Source of the DNA: Vitrella brassicaformis
Taxonomy: Eukaryota > Sar > Vitrellaceae
Assembly (NCBI GenBank): GCA_001179505.1
Contig: CDMY01000784.1
Coordinates: 1 to 20,295, forward strand
Reading direction: 5' to 3'
Length of the DNA stretch: 20,295 nucleotides
Shown here: piece by piece, positions 7,590 to 17,173 of the stretch
Layout of the letters: each line of letters opens with the position of its first letter
Position numbering within the stretch: the first letter of the stretch is position 1
Made by a program: the position numbers and the translations under genes
Notes under the pieces: model-generated
Seen by the model: only the letters and a program-made list of their open reading frames with translations
Database searches by the model: none
What the model was told of the DNA's origin: nothing

Positions 7590-10500
7590 ATGCGTGCTCG
7601 CCAGAGCGACGACTTGCATAGTTCACGGCGCCGCAGCGGTGAGTGCGATGGGGTGGAGTGCGTTCACATGGAAGCCAGCCCAGGGGAAAGAGGCAGGCAG
7701 TGCAGAGATGCGTAACGCATGCTGCGTCGAATCATGTCTCTCTCTCTTCTCCTGTCGTGCCGTTCTCTCAGAACACCCCGTCCATCCCCCTCTTCCCGCC
7801 AGCATCCGCCCCGCACGAGCACCAGCAGCGACTGCCCGACGCCCCTCTGTCCACCACATGACTTACCAAGGCAAACAGATCAAGGTCACGACCTACGGCA
7901 CCCGTGAGGAGGCCATCGCGGCCAAAGAAGAGGAGGCGAGGAAGAAGGCGGCGGCAGAGAAGGCCAAGAGGGAGAGGGCAAAGCGCGCCGAGGAGTGTCA
8001 GAGCACCGGCCTTCCCCGGGGTGGCAGGGGCGGCCACGCTGCCCTCACCGGGCCGGCAGGGCAGCTGGCGTCGGCCCTTGACATTGACCGGCAGCTGCAG
8101 CTGGCCGGCGCGTGGATTTCGGGACTGCCAGAGAGAAGCGAAGTCAAGGCCAGGCTGGGAGAGCGGTGGGAGCAGCTGGCTGAGCTCCACGTGAGCACAG
8201 CAGTCGCGGCGGGGAGGGACGAGAGGGCGGCCGTGGGCGCCCAGGTCAGGGGGCTGTTTCAGTGGACACTTGAGGCAGTGATAGTTGAGAATGTCTTCTG
8301 CGGGGTGACATGCGCGATCAAAGGTACGCACACACGCCCATACAGACAAGACACACACGCAACCATGCCTTTCATGCGGACGCCTCTTTCATTATTCCTC
8401 TCTTATGCGTCTTCAGTGTTTGGCGAACTCAAGAAGGCCGTCAGGACGGGGGATTGCAGCGGCAGCCGTGACAGGCGCAGCAATGGCCAGTCTGTGCTCC
8501 GCCCACAGAAGACCGTCATCGCACACGACACCAGCCGTGCCCCGCGCAACCACCTCCACCCACCCGGCCGCCCCCAGCCGTCCCGAATCCCACCCCCCAG
8601 GTCGCCCCCACGCTCGCCAGATGCCATCGAGGAGATGGATCTCGACGCCCCCGGCGAGGGCAAGGAGGCGGAGGGAGGGGCCGAGGATGAGCGGCACCAT
8701 GACGACGGGTAAATAGCGTACCACACTGCCATGCAATCAAGGACAAGAATCACGTGTCCTGCCTGCCTGCCTGCAGTGCGCATGGTGGCGAGGATGGTGC
8801 CGACGACACCGACGACCAGGAGCATGGCCCCCAAGCGCCCGACATCGATGCTCCCGTCGCAGCTGCAGGTCCGCCCCCTGGCCAGGAGAGAACGGAGAGG
8901 AGGAACGCGACGAGACCGACGAGGCTGCTGACGCCGACGAGGCCAACCCCGAGGCTGCGAATGACGCTGGGGAGGCTGACGAGATGATGCATGACGAGAC
9001 CGAGGAAGAAGCTGGATGTCGCGAGGGCGGTGATGCGTTGGACGACGCGCAAGACGATGATAATGCCGATGATGGGTAAGTCGGATGAGAAGAGAAGAAT
9101 CCACAGACAGACAGACAGACAGACCATTGGATCACCCTTTGTCATTCCGTTTCTCGCTTGCCTGCATCCCTTCCTGCAGGTCTTCCCCTCCTCGCTCACC
9201 TCCCAGGTCGCCCCCCCACTCGCCCGGTGATATCGACATGAACATCGACCCCCCCTCGCCCCCACACGACCCAGAAAACGGCCAACAGCACGACGGGCCG
9301 GGCCCAGAGGAGTCTCCTCAGCTCGAGCAGGAGGGACGGGAGGCGCATTGCGATGGCGATGATCCCGATGACGTCGATGAGGCACAGGCTGAGGAGCTGG
9401 ATGCGGACGAGGAAGAGCGAGGGGGTCGTGAGGCTGCCTACAAGACTGCTGCCGTCGGTCAGCAGGTGCGTGAGGATGGATTGATGGATGAAGGCCACCA
9501 TGCGGGCCAGGACGACGCCCGCGACAACCGGCACGGCCGCGGCGGGTACGTTTCTGCCAAGTGGAGGAGGAGAGGGGAGGAAACAAGTTCCATCCAGTGC
9601 ATCTGTCCCTTTCTCTGCGTGCATGCAGCCCTGGTCACGGTGACGAGAAGAATGATGCCGAGCAACGGCCACAGGGCGGTGAGGGGCAAGAGCAGCAGCC
9701 CGACCCCAACCAAGGCGGTCAACGCGGACAGCAGGCTGATGACGATGACGACCAGCAGCAGCCGCCGGGCGGTCAGGAGGCTGCCGATGGGCAGGACGGT
9801 CCCAGGTCCCTTCCCATGTCGCCCCCCCACTCGCCAGAAGCCGTCGACATGAACATCGACCCGCCTTCGCCCAGCCAAGAGGGTGGCGATGGTGAGCAGC
9901 AGCGGCATCAGCTGATGGATGAGGTTGAGGAGCAGCCCCACCGTAGCTTCGAGGACGACCGTGATGCGGACATGGACCGCGGCCGCGGTGAGGCGGCCGA
10001 GTCGCCTGACGATGATAATGGCGGACAGCCTGACATGGACCCACACAATGACGGGTACGCATGCGTCAGCAGACATCACTCACCACCTCTCTTTGCATGG
10101 TCCCTCTTCCCTCCCTGTGTGACTGCAGTGCTGACAGTGAAGGCAGTGAGGGTCAGGAAGCTGGCCGTGACGGCGAGGGGCTGGGTGACGGCCCGCATGA
10201 CCAGCAGCACGACGACGGAGACGCCGAGGCTGGCGGTGGTGGCTCAGTGGGCGAAGATGAGGCTGCTCCTGCCGCTGATGGCAGGTGATAAGAAATGCAG
10301 GAGGTGTACATGCCAGCATTTGATCACCCCCTGTCGATTGGTGTCTTTCCTACGTGCCCTCCTGGCTGCAGGCCCTTCCCTCCCCGCTCACCCCCGCCCC
10401 CCCACTCGCCCGGCGGTGATCTCGACCCCCATTCGCCCCCACACGGCCAAGACAACGGCCAACAGCATGACGGGCCGGGCCCAGGCGAGGCGCGTTGCGA

Positions 10501-11720
10501 TGCTCACGATCCCGATGACGTCGACGAGGCACAGGCTGAGGAGATTGATATGGGCGAGGAGGGGCAGGAGGGTCGTGACCGTGACGCCGGCGACAACGAG
10601 GTGCGTGAGGACGGGTTGATGGATGAAGGCCACCAGGCGGGCCAGGACGACGCCCGCGACAACCGGCACGGCCGCGGCGGGTACGCAGCTGGCTGGCAAG
10701 TCAAGAAGGAGAGGAGAGAGGGAGGGAGGGAGTGCATCCATCACCTGTGTGTTTGTTGTCTTTTCTGCATGTCTGCAGCCCTGCCACTGGCACCTGCCGC
10801 CACTCACGCTCTTCCATCGCCCGCGGACTCCGCGAGGAAGCGGCCCCTGCGGCTGCAGCGGCTGCCGCGAGTGTGGGTGGCGGCCAGAGGCCGCGCGAGA
10901 GGATGCTCATCGACGACGATGCTGCCCAACCCAAACCGCCGGCAGGCACAGCAGCAGCAGCAGACGATCGTAAGGACGCCAATGACGATCAGCGTGAGTG
11001 TGCGGACGGGCGCGGCGGGGATATGGCTGCGGGTGGCGCTGGCTTCTCGCGTGAGGACCGTGAGGGCCGTGGCCGTGCCGGTCGTGGTCGTCGTGTGGAC
11101 AGGGGGGATGGGAATGATGGGCATGATGACTATGATCATGACGATGAGATGGGTATCGGTGAGCGGACAGACCACACACCACGTACGTGCGTCGATCTGT
11201 ACATACATTCCCTCTCCCTCTCTCTGTGTGGTGTGGTGTGGTGTGTATATTTAATTACTTATCCATGCAGACCTAGAAGGCCCTGCAGCTGCAGCAGCAG
11301 CTGCAGCTGCAGCAGCAGGAGGTGCTGACGACGTTCTAGTGCCATCACCAGATGGCGGCGAATTCGCCGGGTAGGTACCTCACGCACCCACACGTCGAGA
11401 AAGGCACACGTACGTACATTGAGACAAACGACTCTCGTCAGATATCTGCCTGTTCTTCTGTCTAAAGGGTCCCTCCCTCCATCCTTCAGCAGCCTGACGG
11501 CGACCTCGATGACGATGTGCCGCTGGCTGCACGCCGCAAGCGCCGACATCGAGAGCCGGCCGACACCATTGATGGAGATCGCCAGGATGGCCGTCCATCG
11601 CCGCCCAAGAGGGCCCGTCGTGAGGCTGCCCGTGGTGCTGGTGCTCGTGCTGCTGCTGCTGCTGGCGGTGGTGTGGAGTGGACTCGCGACGAGAAGGGGC
11701 GCCTGAAGCGCCTGAATTAG
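7590..11720 (+). CDS. Acidic, SP-rich, probably nuclear protein, 11 exons
   Basis: Exons by GT-AG and frame: 7590-7638, 7772-8323, 8417-8708, 8777-9075, 9180-9545, 9629-10054, 10129-10284, 10372-10680, 10779-11158, 11271-11370, 11468-11720 (TAG). The product is about 1,060 residues. Near the N-terminus a short segment (MTYQGKQIKVTTYGTREEAI) leads into an Ala/Lys/Glu-rich helix; it faintly resembles the second half of an AP2 domain but is too short to call. The middle is Asp/Glu/Gly/Gln-rich with repeated SPPRSP/SPPHSP and DMNIDPPSP motifs in four exons. The C-terminal exons carry poly-Ala and two basic clusters (RRKRRHRE, PPKRARRE) resembling a bipartite nuclear signal. No catalytic domain is recognised. 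The exon at 8777-9075 changes frame internally between about 8863 and 8900; see findings. A chromatin or RNA-related role is only a guess from composition. Confidence 0.75.
9180..9628 (+). repeat. Exon-plus-intron duplication, copy 1
   Basis: Exon 9180-9545 and its downstream intron match exon 10372-10680 and its intron. Both begin with PPRSPP...HSPG, contain NGQQHDGPGP and DPDDVDEAQAEE, and end with EDGLMDEGH.AGQDDARDNR. In the last roughly 78 coding bases I count about three differences by eye. Both copies are bounded by phase-2 introns, so the block can be inserted without disturbing the frame. Confidence 0.9.
10372..10778 (+). repeat. Exon-plus-intron duplication, copy 2
   Basis: This is the partner of 9180-9628. 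It is shorter by 57 coding bases, lacking part of the variable Gln/Glu/Ala middle. The preceding intron also resembles that before copy 1 (gatcaccc, then a pyrimidine-rich stretch and a ctgcag acceptor), so the duplicated unit extended upstream into the intron. Confidence 0.88.
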
Positions 11721-13333
11721 CCAGCCGCCCCTGCGTTCGTGCGTGCGTGTATGGTGTTCATTCGATGTGGGCGTGTTGGGGGGGCAGTGTGCATAGTTGG
11801 CCGGGTGCGTGTGTGGCTGATGGATGATGCATGTATGGGAGCAGGGGAGGATCGATGACATACATACACACATGTATGGCTTGACGGTTGGTGGAGTGGT
11901 GGAAAGAGAGAAAAGGAGAGTGTACAGTATCCCGGCAGATGTGTTGGGTGGGTGAGCGGTAGGTGGGTGGATGGATGGATGGATGAATTATTCACCAACC
12001 AAGTGGTACTATAAGGAGGGGCGCGCCAAGTGCCAATCCCGCCCCAATACGCACACGCACATACACGACACAGAGAGAGGGATAGCCTGCATCCATCCGA
12101 GGCTGTGCTGCTGATTGTATTGCCATGTGTGTGAGAATGGGTGTCGGACTGTGTCGTTCGCCTGGGTGCTCATTGCGGTTGCATGCACATGTGAGGCCGT
12201 GATGCTGATGTCTCACATTTATGCTCTCAGTGGATGTGCTTTCCTTTGATGGCCATTTAACAAACTGATAGGGGCCATCTAGTGCCGTGTACATGTACCT
12301 TGTTTGTGAGTAGACTGCTGCCTGGCTGTCCTGCTTTTCTTTGTCTGGGCTCGTTTAGTGTGATTGGTTTATCTCATTCATCTACGGTGCCTTTTTTCGT
12401 GCATGTGCATGGTGTATCGTGGCCTGCACACACATGCCTTCACCTACATCTCATCCTCTCTGTGTGTGGCCACCCTCTCTCCCCCTCTCTCTGTCACACC
12501 TGCCTGCATTCCATCCAACCAACGCACACAAGTACACAGTACCCCTGGCCGATGTGCTAAGCACGCCTGTCTTTGCATGTGTGCGTGTGTGCGTGTGTGT
12601 GGCATGGTACAGGGCAGGGCGGCGAGTACTTATGTAAAGATCATTGAGTGGCGGGGGTGAGTGGAGTGCATCCATTGCATACGCAGGGTGGGCTGGCAGG
12701 CAGAACAGACACACAGACACACACCCTGCCTGCTGCTGCCTGCCTGCCTGCCTGCCTTTCTTCCACTCCCTGTGCGTATGCTCGTATGCACACATAGATA
12801 CCCTCCCCAGACCGGCTGTGTGTGGTGCTTTTCCGTGCCTTTGTGTGTGAATGGCGGCTCTGTGTGTGTGCCGATTGTGTGTTATACATACGAATGGACG
12901 GCTGGCTGTGTTTGAGCGTGTATACATGGATGTGGACAGTGTGTTCGTTGACGATGGTTGGGCATGGTTGCACAGAAGAGTGGGTGAGCATGGGATGGAT
13001 GGATGGATTACAGATCGACTTGCCATGGCTTTGCCTTCAAAACTTCATACCCATCCAACCGTCACACATGCAGTTTTGGTTAAACACACACGCACGCAGG
13101 GAAATATACGCCATTCCTCATACACCCAGAAAGTGACCGACAAGTTGAAAAACATCAGCCAACCACACTCAACACACACAGAACGCCACATCCACCAACT
13201 ACACATACAACGCTCACGCAGAAGGGCCCATGTCTACCAGATAGATGCCTGCCTACATGCCGCCTTCCTTACACTCTCTCTGCCTATCGATCGGTCCTCT
13301 CTGAGTCCGTCAGCTAGCCTGTCAGCCATTCAG
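11721..13333. other. Convergent intergenic region, low-complexity
   Basis: These 1,613 bases lie between two convergent genes. They are rich in CA/TG and tetranucleotide repeats: (ATGG)n at about 11968-11985 and 12993-13008, (TGCC)n at about 12738-12757, and GTGTGC-type runs around 12577-12600. Open frames here lack splice-consistent extension, domain motifs or biased codon use. I found no supportable gene; a small RNA gene cannot be excluded by eye. Confidence 0.6.
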
Positions 13334-14987
13334 TCAGTCAATGGTGTATATGGTGATGTAGTCGAACATGACGTCTCCCTCCCCACTGACCACCTTGCCC
13401 TCCTTGCTGCCGTAATAGCAGTCGGGCGGGCTGGTGGTGTCTCCCTCCGCCCGGTAGTTGGTGATGGTCGACAGCCACACGTGGAAGAGGTTCTTGGGGA
13501 TCTTCTCGTACGGCCCATCCGGCGCACTGGGGTCCGTCTTGGCCCTCACCTCGTGGATGAGGCTGCCGTCAAGGTACCAGGCCGCCCGCTCGCGGTCGAA
13601 CCAGAGGGAGAACTTGTGATATTTGTTGGTGAGACCGAGACCGCCTGCGGCTTTGATGTCGTCTTGGTCTCCGCCCATCTTCTCGGCATCTATGGTGGTG
13701 GTCTTCCCCTGCTCTGGGCGGCTCACGTCGACCTGTTGGCCGGGCTGCCATCTGCTGCCGGTCAGTCGCTCGAGTCTCAGGGGCAGGCCACCTCCGCCCC
13801 CCGTCCATCTGTAGACGCCGTAGTAGAACTCGGAGGGGCCGAATGAGCCGAAGTGCTCGAAGACGTCGAACTCGCTCCTGGGCCCGTATGTCATGGGGTG
13901 CAGGTTGTTGCCTCCGTCTGAGTATGACGTCCAGAAGGCTTCGTGCCACCCAGGCGTCTTGGTCATCTTGACGCGTGTCTCGAAGTAGCCGTACCTGCAC
14001 ATGAAAGGCAGGCCACAGGAAACACAGCAGACGGACATGAGAGAGAGAGTCGTCTCTTTCCGACTGGCGATTCGCTTACGTGTATCGTTGTCTCGTGATG
14101 ATGCCTCCGCCAGAGAACCAGGCATAGCACGTCTGCTGAACCTTCACCCGCGACCCATCTGCCTTTGTCACGTACTTGGACTTGGTGTACGGCAAAGGTG
14201 TCTTGAGGTAGCGCAGCTTGATGACCAGCTTGCCGTTCTCCTGACTGACGTAACTCGGGTCGCAGTAGGAGTTGCGCCCGCACAGCTGTCCTGGCTGCCG
14301 GTACATGAACTTGTTAAGGTTGAGGGAATCCCGGTCGAATTGGTCGTACAACGCTGGCTTGAAGTGAGAAGGGAGGCGCACAGCGGTCGGCGGCCTTGCC
14401 GTCAACAAGAACGGCGGCGAATTAGGTAGCTTTGCATTGGGCACCCACCGTACGTGATGACCCTGCCCGTCGTCTTTAAGCCCATCGCCTGGCGATAAGA
14501 TGCCTCCCGGCCGGACCGCCATACGAAACTGCCTTGGCTTCGAGGCACCGCCCCGTTCCACGACGGCCGTCAGGACCTCATGTTGATGCCTGCCGTCTTG
14601 GCTGCGATTGAGGGGGGTGATGAGTACTGCGTCTGCTTCTGCGCGAGGCGGCGGGCGGTCAAAGGCATCGATGAAGCCTGCAGAATGGTCGTCGGCATCG
14701 TCAGCGGGGGACAAGACGCCTTGGCTTTCCGTCACGATCATGGGCTGTGCAAAGAAGGATCTGCCGATGATCCCTTTGTCTTGCAAGGGGCCGCCCGCGT
14801 CTCGGATCTTGCGCTGGCCTTGCCGCAGTTGGCCCATAGGCTGCTCCCGCCGTCCGTAGCCTTCATCGAGCTGGGTCTGGAGAGAACCGCTCGAGTCTGC
14901 CTTTTTCGGCGCGATGCATACCACCGATGGCACAACGCATAGAACCAGCAATGCACCGGCAATGGCGCCTGTCGTGTGGGACGGCAT
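13334..14987 (-). CDS. Glycoside hydrolase family 16 protein, 522 residues
   Basis: Two exons, 14987-14080 and 13994-13334, with a phase-2 intron (gtaagc...gtgcag, 85 bp) that joins ITRQRYT to YGYFETR. The ATG at 14987-14985 begins a signal peptide or anchor (GAIAGALLVLCVVPSVVC); the longer open frame upstream starts without an ATG. Residues about 30-205 are poorly conserved and probably disordered. The catalytic domain spans about 209-522 and contains the GH16 signature E-x-D-x-x-E as SEFDVFEHF, with nucleophile Glu344, Asp346 and acid/base Glu349. GWHEAFWTSY and HKFSLWFDRERAAWYLDG are further family hallmarks. Such enzymes cut or transfer beta-1,3/1,4-glucans or galactans, so a role in cell-wall or storage polysaccharide is likely; the exact substrate cannot be read here. 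The stop is TGA. Confidence 0.9.
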
Positions 14988-15073
14988 CTCGTCTCTGCGA
15001 GGAGAGGGCCGGGTGGAAGGGACCTTTCGTTTACATCTCCATGTAAACACTCACTCCCGCGTTTTTCGCGGCG
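14988..15073. promoter_or_regulatory. Divergent promoter spacer, 86 bp
   Basis: The start codons of the GH16 gene (-) and the TLDc gene (+) are only 86 bases apart. Any core promoter here must serve both directions. No TATA box is evident. A short inverted match, gtttacat/atgtaaac, at about 15030-15048 is the only notable motif. Confidence 0.5.
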
Positions 15074-16560
15074 ATGAGTGAAGAGGCTTTGAGTGCGCGG
15101 GTCGCTGCGCTGCAGCTGGCTTTTGAACAACATAGAGAGAAGACCCAACAGGTATATGTACACACAGAATGAACGCCGGACGGATGGAGAAGACCCATCG
15201 GGCTGGATATCTGTGCATGTTCAGGAGATACGTAGCATTAAGGACCGTCATGAGCAACAGCAGGCGGCGTTGGCGCAAAAGGCACAGGTGAATAAATGAA
15301 CCATCCACAGTGCCACAACGCAGGCAGTGCAGATCTGTGTGCACACATGCGTGTAGGAGTCTGCTGGGGAGGCTCGCCTCCGTTCTCGGCTGGAGAGTGA
15401 GATAGCTGCCCGCCAAGCACTCGCACAGCAAGTGCAGGTAAGAGATAGCTTCGGAGAAGGGCTAATGACGTCTGGCTCTCTGCTGGCTGGCTCTGTGTGC
15501 GTGTCAGGAGCAGCGTCGGTATTTGGTTGAAGAGGTGTCGATTGACGTGAGAGTGGAGTTCGATGATGAGATCAAAGAGGTCAAGGAGACCATCGAGGAG
15601 GTGATGGCTGGGGTCTGCTACAACCTCGAGCAAATAGCGTTTCACTACGGCCGAAACGTTCCATCGGTAAGCAGCAGGCATCACCAAAGTTTCGCCGCCA
15701 TGCAGGTTACTCATTCATTCGGGCCATACACATATATGTATGCTGGCTGCAGAGTAAGGGTTTGAAGCTCATGATGGTGGCTGACCAGCTGTGCCAGCTC
15801 GGCAAACAGGTACATATGCATCCGAGACACGGCACAAACGTGTGTGTTAATCGTGGGTTTGTGCGTGCAGTTCTTGCGTTTGTCCTCGCTGTGCGGCCAA
15901 TACCGTTTCCTTCGGGAGTGGCTGGGTGGCTTTATGGCCCTCAAATCAATGAACCTGCTATACAAGTAAAGATTTTTCACACACACACACACACACACAC
16001 TTTTACTTGGATCGAAGGCGTCTGTATGCGTGTTCTTCTTCTCTAGGTCGTCACGGGATGGCCAGAAGTACCCAACATTCCTCGACAAGACCCGTGGCGT
16101 CCCCCGGCCATTCATACTCATCCGTTACGGTCCCAGCCACCTCTTTGGCTGCACCATCGACGGGCCGCTCACAGAGCCCGAAGACCCTCAACATTACGCA
16201 TTCACCCCCCGCCCCGTGTCCCTCTACAGCATCAGCGGCGCGTATGACATGCCTTGTGAGATCCCCATACCAACAGATAAGCCACAGGTGGTGGGGGTGG
16301 TGGGCCGGGAGGTAACGAACCACAGCGCATCAGCTGTATTGATTAGTGCGTGGGAGGTGGCAAACCTGCGGTTGGCGTTTGCGAGGCCTGGCACGACTGT
16401 TACCCCCAGCGCGTCGTCCATGTTGGTCAGGAAGGAGCATTTGCCGAGGGGCTTCCAGGGCCCGACGACCAGGGACTCACCTGACGGCGTCTACGGCACT
16501 CTGGCAGGTGTGGCGTACTTCAGCCCCACTGAAGTGGAGGTGTGGGCTCTGACACCCTAG
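15074..16560 (+). CDS. Coiled-coil TLDc-domain protein, 348 residues
   Basis: Seven exons: 15074-15151, 15225-15287, 15357-15437, 15508-15666, 15753-15809, 15871-15965, 16047-16560. They add to 1,047 nt (349 codons with TAG), all junctions are GT-AG and the frame closes exactly. Residues 1-125 are Glu/Gln/Arg/Ala-rich and predicted coiled coil. From about residue 170, LLYKSSRDGQKYPTFL, RPFILIRYGPSHLFGCTIDG and the following strands match the start of a TLDc domain (LLY.SSRDG...F, ..li....g.vFGgy). TLDc proteins are linked to oxidative-stress resistance and V-ATPase regulation in animals and yeast; coiled-coil TLDc proteins are found in many protists without assigned function. The last 120 residues are more divergent. 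It is likely cytosolic: no signal peptide or membrane segment. Confidence 0.78.
15979..16000 (+). repeat. (CA)n microsatellite in TLDc intron 6
   Basis: Eleven CA units in the 81-bp intron 15966-16046, between the donor gtaaag and the acceptor ttctctag. A length-variable site inside a very short intron. Confidence 0.95.
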
Positions 16561-17173
16561 AACACATACAATCGGTGAGGAAATCATGCAAATACGCAAC
16601 GCAATACGGTCTGATGTCGTATCGGTCCCTTTCTGTCTCAGATGGGTGCCTTCGTAGCTGGAGTATATCTTGCGGGCGCGTCGCCAGCGGCATTAGTGTG
16701 TGTGTTTTGACCGCCGCCTTGCCGATTCCATGTCCACTTCCCTACGGACAATGCATGTGAGCTGACCAAACACTATTGATGGATGGACTTGATCGATGTG
16801 GTTGGGTGCGACCGCAATGATTTCATGCAAACGGCGTGCGTACAGCGATTAACGGCCCAGCTAAGTGTGACGGTCCACACACAGAAACAAATGGCGTCCA
16901 TAACAAGACCAGACACTGCAGCCGTGCGTGACATGCCCGCATTCGTGTCCTCATGTCTCTCTCCCTCTGCGTGTTTGAGTGTGAGTACATTGAATCCCTC
17001 CCACTGCACACATTACTGTACAAAAGAAAACTCCTGACTGAGTGCCTACCCCGACAAATCAGATCAGATCAGATCAGATCAGAGAGACTCGCACCTTTCT
17101 GACAAATAGCCCCACCCACCAGAAATTCCCATCCCACACACGAACACACATATCGCCTATATCGTCGCACCCA
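16561..17173. other. Convergent intergenic region
   Basis: These 613 bases lie between the TLDc and BCCT genes. No coding exon or RNA gene could be supported. It holds a pentanucleotide repeat at 17058-17082. Confidence 0.55.
17058..17082 (+). repeat. (ATCAG)5 microsatellite
   Basis: Five perfect copies of atcag in the spacer downstream of both the TLDc and BCCT genes. Each copy spans a GATC site. Confidence 0.95.

Noticed and set aside
8878-8890. Tiny 17-bp GT-AG intron (gtccgccccctggccag) to fix the frame conflict
   Set aside because: Far shorter than any other intron here (minimum about 61 bp), so a lost base or the alternative acceptor at 8862 is more likely.
8750-10079. Long - strand open frames opposite the acidic-protein exons
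   Set aside because: They are antisense shadows of GC-rich, compositionally biased exons; the + strand frames splice coherently while these cross the introns.
12851-13846. 331-codon + strand open frame
   Set aside because: It runs from low-complexity spacer into the antisense of the GH16 catalytic exon; the - strand frame carries the real motifs.
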